A stretch of 64,000 nt of DNA from Apiotrichum sp. Y4204 (lineage: Eukaryota > Basidiomycota > Tremellomycetes > Trichosporonales > Trichosporonaceae). The notes under the pieces were generated by a model. It did no database searches. It was not told where the DNA came from and was given only the letters and a program-made list of their open reading frames with translations. Positions 1 through 10,204 of the stretch are shown here, in pieces; the first letter of the stretch is position 1; each line of letters begins with the position of its first letter. The position numbers and the translations under genes are program-made. The stretch lies in assembly GCA_025531455.1 (NCBI GenBank), contig JAMYHL010000050.1, forward strand, positions 124,001-188,000. Direction: 5' to 3'.

Positions 1-3000
1 ATCTGGAACGGGCGATCCCACTCACCCGCACGCCATCCCATTATCCCACTTGTCCCACGTTCCACACGGCGTTTGCTCAATGCACATGTAAGCGCTCTCC
101 CGTTGCATGTCTTGCAGCATGCAGATTGCACAGCTGCACAGCTGCACAGATAGCCGTCGTCTAGATCAACAGAGATATGATCGATTGTTTGCAATGTCCA
201 TGAATATCGCTGCCTAATGATGTCCCGTTCCTAGACTTGAGTCGCGCCTGGACTGTCCAGGACCTCAGCACGGGATCCCGAGCAGGCACAATCATACCCC
301 AGCGAATTGCACAAGTGATCGGAGTGTAATACATGAAGATGTGCGAGATCAGGATGTGGCATCGTATGGGGAGGTACCCAGGTGGCACTAAGCCCTGCGT
401 GCACGTCGGCATCAGCCTCTGGCACAAGAATAGGAGCGTAGAGTTCGAGGGCTGAATTTGTCAATTGCCAGCGGCATCGTCCTTGAAGGCTGACTGAGTG
501 CTGAGGCGCTGAGACTGGATTTCAGTAGGGTGAGTGTGTGGCGCGATCGTCAGTGGCTCCGTGGATCAGTGGATCAGCGGAGTGGTGCCATGAGTGGGAC
601 CTGTCGATCCAGCTCTGGCATTGATCTGCGCCTCGACTGGGAGCTCTGCCGGCCTTGAGCTGCATTGAGCGCCACGGGCCAAACATCCCCAGCGCAAAAC
701 TGGTCCACTTGGTCGCTCTCCTGACCTATTGCAGATGCACCATTCGGAAGGTGGCACAAGAAGTCACAAGAAGCCAGCTGTACCCACGGCCCCGCGCCGC
801 GTGCACGTAGGATTTGACATCACGAGATTATGATCAGGCGAATAGATTTCAAAAGGAGACAAACTCACAAGTTGAAGTCTGGATGAGATCCAGGCCTTGT
901 GCGGGTCAGACTCGCTTACATTTCCGCGTTATCCATGATCAATGCCTGGCTGTATGCGATCGTACAATGTACACTCGCTAGTCCTCGCTTCCGTATTCAG
1001 TCCGCGCAGCCCGGAGCCGCAGCTCGGTCTGAGAAGCCCGCTGTTATGGATGTTTCAGTCGTGACGGGATGCTGTCACTGCGTTGCGGTTGTTCTGCATC
1101 CTGGCCATCTTGGCTGCGGGCTGCAAGCAGCGTTGCTCCCATGTTTCCGATCCTACTCATGTGGTCCCATTGTTCACAGTTCCGTTTTAGTTCAGCCAGA
1201 GCACGCCGCGCGCCGCGGTGACCTCCATCCGTACCTTCGTCAGCATGTCAGCGTGTCAGAGTGTCAGCGTGCTCCTCGCGGCCGGATCCTCGATATCCTT
1301 GATCCGCGCCTCCCCTTGATCCTGACAATTGCAATCTGCAGATCCTCCCCTGCCGAACCAATTATGGTCTGACGTAACGCTGCGCCACGGCACCATCCGC
1401 GACCCCCCAAGATCTACACGAGACATCGGCACCCGCCCACATGGCCACCAACGCGCCATCCAATGCGATGCGCGACAAGGCGCAGGGCGCACGATCGAGG
1501 AACGAGAAACGCGTTCAGTCATGCGCGACCACATGCAAAGGGGGAGAAGAGTTCCAATGTCGCAAAGTGGCCGTTCGGCACTGCGATCGTCACGAGCACG
1601 CACAGGTCGCCCAGTCGCGTCCGATCCCGCCGGCAAGCATGCACTGCGCACTGGCCATCAAGCGCCACCTGGGACGGCGGGCCGCGTGTACCTGTGCTTA
1701 CCGGTGCATGCCAGCGTCGACGCGTCCGGCGACCTTGTCCCGGTGGCGTGAAAGCGCGATCGCCAAATCTCTGGATCTTGGGTGGCGCGGTTAGACAATG
1801 GTGCCGGTGGTGGGGAGCTGTCGGAGGCATTGAATGTCCACTCCTGATCATGCTGATCACTCGCATGTACTCGCATCGTTCGGTCCGTGCGGTAGTGCCC
1901 GCCATCTGTTGGCGCAGGAACATGGCCCATGACCGAGTCCGAGATGGTAGGTGTCAAGCCCTGACGCTCGCGGCCTCGCCACGTCGTCTGACGGGCCACG
2001 TTGCCCACCGCCACCGACCGACGCCGACCGCGGCCCGCGGGACCGCCGCACGCGGGGATGGGTTACTGTGTATCGGCGTAGAGCACAATACGTGCTGTGC
2101 GCCGCATACCCCGGGGCCGGGGAGGGACCCTGCGCCACGCCGGGGGGCGGCGGAGACGGCTGGCACCGGGCACCGATATCCGGATCGCTGTGGAATGGGA
2201 GATGAATAGACCGCAAAGGAGTGGGCGTTGTGGCGGGCCTGTGGGAACGACTTGGGGGTTTAGAGTTGTCTTAGTTTGGTTCTGCAAGAAGTCTGAAATA
2301 GAAGGTCTGGTGATCGGCTGATCCTTTGAGGGTGATCTGCTGATCATGCAGATCAGGGGATCTGATAATCGTCCTTTGGCCTTTTGAGTTCTGATTGTTA
2401 TCTTGCATCTGCTGATCCGTTTTGTTCTACAATATGCTTCTCATCACCGTTTGGACTCGTCTCAGTCTCACTCTTCATTCTGACAGCTGAGACTCGCCAC
2501 TAGCCAGATCCCCCATAGCGCAGAACGTACAACTCTCCTTCCAGCGCCTGCTCTCGGCGGCTAGCCGCGACCATGGATATCACCGCCGACTAGCGCGCTG
2601 TCGAAGGCAGCTGACAAGTGGGGAATTTATCAGCGGCGTCTATCGATTTTGTAGCGGCGTCCATCCCGATCGTATAGCGGTCCAACACTCGTGATCTAGT
2701 AGTGATCTATTGTGCCAGTATGGACAGGATAGGGATAGCAGTTAGGTGCGGTGTGAGACACACTATTTTGAGGGGTGTTGTTGTCTGGAATGCTAAGCTG
2801 CGTGTGAGACAATGCCTCGCTCCGCCCTAATTCCTCCTGTTAACCATTCTAGTCCATTCCGCAACGTAGGGACCCGCTCACGACGCTCAACTGACCCACT
2901 ACAGCAGCTAACAGTTAGCAGCTCGCCGCAGGTCACAGGGTCTGAATGCCGACATCCGCCTCCAACCGGTGGGCTGGGAAGAACATCAAAAGCCCGAGAA

Positions 3001-3256
3001 TGTGTCGGAGAGAATTCCTTTGTTCCACCTTAATCTAGGCTGCATCTGGAGGCATGCAATGTGTGATGTTGGGGTCTATTCTGCATAATCAGTTTAGGCG
3101 ACAACTAGGAGTGCAGTCTATCAGAGAGCTTTGTATTTTGTGTCAGTATTGCGTGCTGCGCTATGTAAATTCTGCGCTATGCCGTCTTGCGCATCTGGAC
3201 GCTATTGTTTGTATTCTCTGCATTCTTGTTCTACAGCCCACTTCGGGGGGATACCG

Positions 3257-3326
3257 GCGCGGGAACACCGGTGCGGGAACATCGGTGCGGGAACATCGGT
3301 GCGGGAACATCGGTGCGGGATCACCG
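3257..3326. repeat. 14-bp tandem repeat, five copies
   Basis: Five head-to-tail copies of a 14-bp unit with consensus GTGCGGGAACATCG. The three middle copies are identical; the first (GCGCGGGAACACCG) and last (GTGCGGGATCACCG) differ at one to three positions and share the ACCG ending. The unit is not a multiple of three and the array is not in a credible gene. It is a minisatellite; any role as a protein-binding array is speculation. Confidence 0.9.
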
Positions 3327-6300
3327 TTCCCAATGCCCTCTGCAACTAGCTGGAAGGAATTAAAAGACTGGTGGAGGGAGTGCTAGTTGAGGTGGCGGGG
3401 TGTGGGCTATCCCTGCGAATAGATAATGCCCACTACGCCAACAACAATCCTGGGGATCGCGCTTAGCATTACGCGCGATATGCGCGCGTGTCGAATCACA
3501 TGCATGACTTCACATAGCGCGACGCACACGACCACTCTACGCCCTGTGGGAACACGTACATAATCTCCGTGGTCCAAGATGCCAGACTAGTCATTAGAAT
3601 GGTCCAGAATGAAAAGAACTGGAATGTAAACCACAAATCACGGTATGAGTGCGGAATGCTTGACTGTGGTCTGGGGATTTTTAGACTCTTGTCAACAAGA
3701 TGACATCAGGTGGCGACGGGCAGCAATGCCGGCGGCAAACAAAAAAAAAGCCCGGTCTGATGCCGGTAGTCGGCGGTCGGCCACCGACCGCCGAACTGCG
3801 ACTGCGAGTCGGCTATGCATGGTGTATGGTGGCCGACCTATATTGCGACGACTCGCCACAACATTCCCCTCACCCGCGCTATTGTGGGAAACCTGGGTGA
3901 AGCGAATGCACAGGGATGGATGGTCGTGTGAATTGTCCATTTCTTGAGCGGGAGCGGGAGGGGGGTGGGCTCGATCTCCGGGTTGTGTTTGGGGGATGGG
4001 GAATGCAATTAGGGCAACTCTTGTCGTGCCATTATGGGTATATGGGTACAGAGCACATGTGCATGGAGTACGTACAGAGGCACTACATGTACGGTAATTA
4101 CATGCATGGGCTCACCGAGCTGCGGGGATACAAACTCCCGCGAAGCGCAGGCGTGGAGACACGCGCGACAAGCTCATAGTTTGCAATCGTCGGGCATGGG
4201 AGTATGTTTTGATTATTACATGGGATGGGCGAGCACATGTCTGGCGGTGCAGGGGCGTATCCGGATATCCCGGGCTCGGGCAGGGGGAAACAGACAGGGG
4301 AGAAAGCTTGAAAGCAGATGCCGGACTGGGATCCTGGGAATGAGAGACACGTCATGCTCCGCGCTGCGCGTCATACGCGTCATGCTCGCATGCTTGCCAT
4401 ATGCCACAGCTGCGGTTACGTTGTTTGATGCTACCACAGACAGAACACGCATCGCAGAATAGCATCCCTGCACATGTGAATCCCGCGATCCTTCGATGCT
4501 CCGAGTCCAGAGCACATGTCAATCTGAGAACTGGGGTAACGGACCGGGTACATCAGAACCGACGTTTGCGACGGTTGCGAGTTGCGATATGCGAGATGCA
4601 TCGGCGCATCGAGTTTCTCGAATCGTCTCACAGGCCACAAAGCGCCAGAAATGGCCAGAATACTGGAGATATGGGAGCAAGGTGCTAGGTACAGAAGTGC
4701 AATCCGTGCCACAATTCGCTGCCCCACGGCCAGGCAACGAGGCAATCAGTGAGGTCAAAATGAGGTCAAAGTGAGGCAACCGTGAGGCAATGAAAAAAGA
4801 AGCATGATCGGGCAATGCATCGCGAAGCCAAGCATGATGAGCGGCCACCAAATCTCTGCTTGTGCTTCTTCTGATTCGATTTCAGCGCCCCGTTTTGCAT
4901 CGCGCCAGAGATCGACGACAACTTGCGGTAGCGCTAGACATCGTAGCATGGAAACAGAGTAGCATATCGAACGACACAAGTCAGCGAGTGGGCCCGAGTC
5001 GTTACCTCTGGCCATTGTCACGGACATCATTCCCCGCCGGTCCGGATTCTCGCCGGAAACAGGGTGGAGGCCCTGGTGGGTAATGTGTGCATCTGTGGAG
5101 TTGGAGATGCATGTGCGGCGCACCGCGACCAGCTCGCCGGCGGCATCCGCATCGGCATCGGCCGGTCGGTTGTCGCCGGACCCCAATGCCAACGCGAGAA
5201 GCAGCTGCGCAGCCCGAGGCCCGGATGCACGACACACTAGCGAGGACCTCAGATACTCGGATGCAATGGAAGATCACAAACATGCCCGGAGCATCCCGTG
5301 TCTCCACGTCGTGCGGCGCGCCACGACTGCGCCAAGCTGTGGCCAAGCTGATGTCGAGCATGGAGTTCGGTATGTGGCGCCGCGGCGAGACATGAGCGTC
5401 TGCGCGGCGTGGTTGCCGCACGGCCCCCGCTGTCCCCGAGCAATGCCATCCCAGATGCTCGGAAGCGGGAAGCAGGAATCAGGAAGCGGGGACCAGCGAT
5501 CTGGAAGACAGGATGCCGGGAAGCTGAGGGATGTGGGTGCTCGAGGCGTGGTTCTGGACTGCGCCAGCGAAATGAGCGTGGCGGCGCACGGCCCCGTGGC
5601 GGGATGGCCTCGTGGCCTCGAGGCCGCGTCGCTCGTCGCCTTGTTCTCGGCCTTGTGCATCGTGATCCTGATGCTCTAGGTCTTTTTGGCAGCGTCCCGT
5701 TCGGCAGCGCCACCATCCGGCCCGGAGAGCCTCGCGGCAGGCGTTCTGCACCGCGGAACGAAAGGACTCGAAAGGATGCAAGGCCGCAAGGACGGCGCGA
5801 TGCGATGCGCGGTGGCGCGTGGCGGTTTTGTTTCTCTGGTATGCACCCTGGTTCTTTGCTGGCTGCGTTCCATGTCCGGCGCACTGCATTCTGCGCTCTA
5901 GTGTTTTGCATTCTGTTGCGGCGTGCTATTGCTTGCCGCTTGCAGCATGCAGCTTGCAGCTTACCCCTTGCGCAGTGCAGCGCAGTTTTGGATGCATAAG
6001 TCGTGCGACAAGGTATGCGCAGTAGGGGCTTGGCGGCGGGTGTTGTGGTGAGCGCTAGCCAGACGCGACCCTACGCGCGTCCATGCCGCCGCCCCACGCC
6101 ACGTCTTGATCTCGGATGGAATGCGTGTGTATACTCTTCTCTGCTCTCTACGTGTTTGCCATTCACAGCCACAGCCACGACACACAATCCCAAACACGCT
6201 GACACACACAAAATATACCCTGCATTCAAAACTGCACACAACATTACAACGATGTACAACACAATAATGCACACGTCGTGCGCCAGCGCGCCATGCAAAG

Positions 6301-7420
6301 TCACCGAAACGGAGCTTACTCCACTCTCACACACAAAGACCCCTGCGCGACGCGCCATGTATCATGATACTGCCCGAAGCAGCCATTGCCGCCACAGGGC
6401 CACATTGGCGCGCTGCGATGATCCACATGGCTGGCTCCACTGCCACCACGGCACTCCGTCATGGGCCATGGGGCCATGACTCATCGGCCACCGCGCCGAA
6501 CACGCGCACACTACTACACACACTGCCACCGATCCACCGCGTGCCGCCCCGCTCCGTTTTGCTCTCGCTGCTCATGCACCAAAGTACCGAAGCATCGCGC
6601 AGCAGAAGTAAGGGTGGAGCGGTATGCATGCACGGCCAGGGACATAGGGACCGTGATCCGAGGGTTTTCCCAGCCACCCAGGCCGCTGGGAACCCGGCGT
6701 TTGGGATCGCAGTGCCGCGGCCGAGAGATAGCGAGATAGCGAGATGGCTAGATGGGGCAGATGGGATATCAGCGGTATACAATTCTATACACACCATCCC
6801 CCGTGTCGGCTTCCCTGGCGGGTGGCAGTCCGCACCTGGCAGTAGCGAGTGGCACCATGTGTAGTGAACTGTCGTACTCGCACCCCATTCTGTACTCCCG
6901 ACGCGTCGCCGTGCGGCAAGTTTGAGCATGAGCATAAGCTTCCAAGATGGAGTATGGGCGCGGGGCGAGATGCAAGATGATGACGGGGGCGAGAAGCGCA
7001 CGACGTGCCCGTGCCCGACCCTCGGCCCGCGCTGTTCCGCACTGTGGAGTGCCCCAGCGGACCAGCATTCACGCGCCGTCTTGGCGGAACACAGATGCAT
7101 CACAGTGGGTCAACACTGCGCGTGTGAAGCGCAGAGCGGAGCGCGGAGGCCGACCGAAGAGGCACAGAGGTACGAGGCCGTCACGCAGAGCGATCAAAGC
7201 TGCTCCCCAAGGTGTCATGGCTCTCAAGATCCAGGAACTGACACGCTCATGACAGTATGGTTGTACCTATGGCCGCCCCAGTGCTTGTGTGCATCTTGGG
7301 TGTTCAACAACCAGGTGCCTGGGATTACAAAATCTTGGCCAGTCAGCAAGTACTGACAAACTGATTATTAAAAAATCTCTAGACCCACGTAGCTCTGCAA
7401 TTCAGACCGGGGGTGGAATT

Positions 7421-7475
7421 GGAGGCCCGAGGCCGGAAGCCGGAGGCCGGAGACTGCAGGCCGGAGGGCCGGAGA
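7421..7475. repeat. degenerate GGCCGGAG repeat
   Basis: About 55 bp made of imperfect, irregularly spaced copies of GGCCGGAG and close variants (GGCCGGAA, GGCCCGAG). Such slippage-type sequence is common in GC-rich fungal intergenic DNA. No gene is associated with it. Confidence 0.7.
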
Positions 7476-8211
7476 AATCGTTCCATCTGGCCACGCACTC
7501 GCGTCCACTGAGCTGTCACCCAGGTCCGTCAGGTCCGGCAGGCGGCAGACGACCAATGGTCCGCCAGCGGGAGCGTGTGAGCGCGTGTAGTCATTCGATC
7601 GCCGCGATCACATCCCCAGAGTGGCCGGTGGCCAGTGGCAGCTTGCGGCCGTTGCATCCGAGCCAAATTCGGAACACCCTGACATCCACCTTTCCGGTCA
7701 GTGCTCGGTCTCCGCACGCGCCCTACCAGTCGCCGCTTAGCGTCTGCGCTTGCCCGCTCGGCCCACTAGCACACCCTCAATCCCCGGTGGCATCCCCTAC
7801 CGGCGAGAAAGATAATGAAGGTAATCCGCGAATAGATGTGTCTGCATATGGTGCAATGGTGTCTAATACGATGGCGAGTCGAGTGTGCTATGTATGTATG
7901 AGTTGTAGTCAATGTTTTGGGCCGTCAAGTAAACACAGTTGAATAGGCAAGACGCTCTTGAGCATTCATTATTGTACGTCGTGAATTAGACGCTATGGAT
8001 GGGGGAGGCGAGTGCGATGCAAAATGGCAGTCAAGATGTCGACAGGATGATGAATACAACTGTACAGAGAGTAATGTCGTGAAGGTGGCCCGAGGGTTGG
8101 CGCCGCAGTGTTCCTCGATGCGTCCAAGTGGTTCTATATGATGTGTGTGTGTATTGGTGAGAAACGACCATTAACCGAAAGGGTCTGCTTGTGTGATTGC
8201 GTCCAGCGCGT

Positions 8212-9312
8212 TCACCAGCCGCCAACTGCCAGAGGCTGGCCGCCGCTCAGGCGCGAGTGCTGGGTGTAGCCGTAGTCAATGTCGACATGACGCTTGCCAG
8301 ACGATGTGCGGGAGTGAGAGCGGTGCGAGTGAGGGTGGGGCTGGGACACGACCGCCACTGGCGAAGGCGTCTTGCAGTCCTCAGATGCAGGCGAGGATGC
8401 TAGGGAAGAGGCTGACGCAAGTGCAGGGGGTTGGGGCGAAACCTGGGGCTGCAGGTAGGCACTGCGGATCGAGTTGGGGGAAGGAAACGCAGAGGTGGCG
8501 ACAGGAGTACTGCGCTTGGCGTAGGGTGTCGGCACCGGGCGGATGGGACGAGCCGACGACGAGGAGGGAGTGGTCTCGGGCGAAGGATATGCGGCAGCCG
8601 AGGACGAAGTGGCGACAGGGGCAGCAACGAGGTCGACGGTAGCACGAGCCCGAGAAACAGGGATGGCGGCAGCGGGACCGTGCTCGGCACGGACGAGGGC
8701 CTCGAACTCGGTCACCTCCTCGCCACTAACGTTGAGGTTCCACTCGAGGTAACCGCACATCTCGCGCTCCATCTGGTTGATCTCCTTGAGGGCAAACATC
8801 TTTTGTCCAACGATGCACCACGACTGGTTCGAGTACGTGTCATCGCAGATCACCTTGGAGGCGATCATGAAGGCAGAGATGAAAAGGCGGTGGCCGGAGG
8901 ATCCGCGGGCGGCGGGGAAGCGAGTCTTTAGGCGCTGCAGAAGGAGAAGGGCGGCAAAAGTGACAACCGACGGGAGGCGAGTGCGGTGGAGAGCGTAGGC
9001 CACGAAGTGGGCAAGAGTGGGAGTGGGAGCGCCGGGGTGGGGAGCGACAGGGATGTTGGGGCAGTTGAAGAGCTCAGTGATCTGAAAGCATGTTAGCAGA
9101 TGATCGGTGGGGAAGGCCAATCACTCGATACTTACAAAGGCGGCGCAGAGAACAGCGGTCTCCTCATGTCCGTAGTAGGGGTCAGCCGGTGCGCGGTGCG
9201 CAGACCGAGAGGCCGAGGAGGACGCGGAAGCCTTTGCGGCTTTGCGGGATGCTGATGGGGAGGAGGGGTTGGGGCGGGCCGCAGGGACCGAAGTTGAGGA
9301 AGAGGACGACAT
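8212..9312 (-). CDS. Pcl/Pho80-type cyclin
   Basis: Two-exon gene: 9136-9312, a 54-nt intron (donor GTAAGT, acceptor TTTCAG), then 8212-9081, giving 348 residues. Residues 1-45 are Ser/Ala/Pro-rich and disordered-looking. The cyclin box follows from about residue 46 to 165, with the Pcl-family signatures TLAHFVAYALHRTRLP, FISAFMIASKVICDDTYSN and EINQMEREMCGYLEWNLNV. The last half is low-complexity Ser/Pro/Thr. Cyclins of this family activate a Pho85-type kinase in cell-cycle entry, morphogenesis or phosphate signalling; Pcl1/2-like rather than Pho80-like is my guess from the short box and long tail. The start was chosen because it gives a phase-0 junction and has a CAACAATG context. Upstream lies a long CT-rich leader with a splice acceptor near 9386 that may mark an intron in the 5' UTR. 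Confidence 0.88.
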
Positions 9313-9383
9313 TGTTGCGGTGGTGGATATTGAATGTGACCGCGAAGAAGTGGGATGGGAGGTTGTAGTTGTGGGACGACGGA

Positions 9384-9443
9384 ACTGTTCAAGTATTAGT
9401 AACTGGAGGACAACGCAAAGCGAAGTGCGACACGAACAACCAT
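9384..9443 (-). promoter_or_regulatory. possible 5'-UTR intron acceptor and short uORF upstream of the cyclin
   Basis: On the minus strand, 72 bp before the cyclin start codon, there is a near-ideal branch point TACTAAT (9395-9401) followed 8 nt later by an AACAG acceptor (9385-9387). In unspliced RNA the same stretch would carry an upstream ATG (9441-9443) opening a 15-codon reading frame that ends at 9396. If the intron is used, the uORF is removed. No matched donor is visible nearby on the minus strand; the nearest strong GTGAGT I noticed is at about 11813, which would imply an intron of about 2.4 kb. Confidence 0.35.
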
Positions 9444-10168
9444 GTTAAGGCTTGTGTAGGTGGGGAAGTGGGGGATGGAGGCAACGGTGGTGTGCTAGCC
9501 TCGTTTTAATATTATGTCTGTGTGTGTGTGTTGGTGGGGAAGAGGAATGCGGAAGTGTAGTGTGTGGTGTGTGGTGGTGGAGTAATAGTGGGTGGATGTG
9601 GGATGTGGGATGATGACGAGACGGGATCGTGTGACTCGCTGTTAAAAGAGATGAAGAAGAGTGTGCTTGCGAGTTGTGCAGCACATATGAATAAATGAAA
9701 GAAAAAAGATGGATGCGGAGATGACAAGCGAGGATGAGAAGAATGTGTGTCTTCTTTGGACGGAAACGGAGGAGGGAGGGGAAGGGAAGGGATGGGTAAT
9801 GGTGGGGTGGTGGGTGGGCTATATGCAGGATTTTTGGTTGGAACTAGATTCAAAGATGGTGTGGGATGGGGGATCTGGGATGCAGGATGATGCACCGAGT
9901 AGGAGTAGGTGGTATTCCAAAGTGGAAGTGGTGGAGTAAGGGAAGAATGCACCGTGTGTGGTCATGGAAGCATGGGCCCGAGGCCCGAGGAGGGGGGGAA
10001 GGGGAAGGGAGGGCGGCGGCACACGCGCTGCTACTGCGGCGACGAGCGGCTACACTCGCACAACACACATCCCATCTCCACACACACACACACCACACAC
10101 AAGCGACCGGCCGAGCGATGCGAGTATGAATCACCGCGCAATGGGGGAAGGGTGCAAGGGGGGGGCAG

Positions 10169-10204
10169 CAGAAGAAAGGAAGGAAGGAAGGAAGGAAGGA
10201 AGAG
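10169..10204. repeat. GGAA microsatellite
   Basis: Six to eight consecutive GGAA/GAAA units inside a purine-only tract in the region upstream of the cyclin. It is a simple slippage repeat. Purine tracts of this kind can exclude nucleosomes or form triplexes, but nothing here shows that they do. Confidence 0.85.

Larger units (their letters stand above)
1..8211. other. gene-poor region, left end
   Basis: About 8.2 kb in which I find no supportable gene. Open frames of up to 248 codons exist (for example 1463-2209 plus) but they overlap one another in all frames, have no recognisable domain, lack the C-ending codon pattern of the real genes here, and show no exon chain with matched splice signals. 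The interval holds short repeats described separately (3257-3326 and 7421-7475), GATC/TGATC-rich patches around 2270-2420, and purine or GC-skewed stretches. Two further simple-sequence patches are seen: repeats of GAGATAGC near 6723-6750 and a TTGCAGC-like cluster near 5935-5985. Nothing recognisable as a transposon protein was seen. It could be intergenic, heterochromatic or decayed coding DNA; the sequence alone does not decide. Confidence 0.6.

Noticed and set aside
1463..2209. 248-codon plus-strand open frame
   Set aside because: Overlaps several equally long frames on both strands, Arg/Pro/His-rich, no domain, no splicing context.
3257..3326. CRISPR array
   Set aside because: Copies are directly adjacent with no spacers, and the genome is eukaryotic.
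5083..5911. Overlapping 196- to 220-codon frames on both strands
   Set aside because: Low-complexity Arg/Ala/Gly composition produced by a GC-rich stretch; all frames open by composition, none with a domain.
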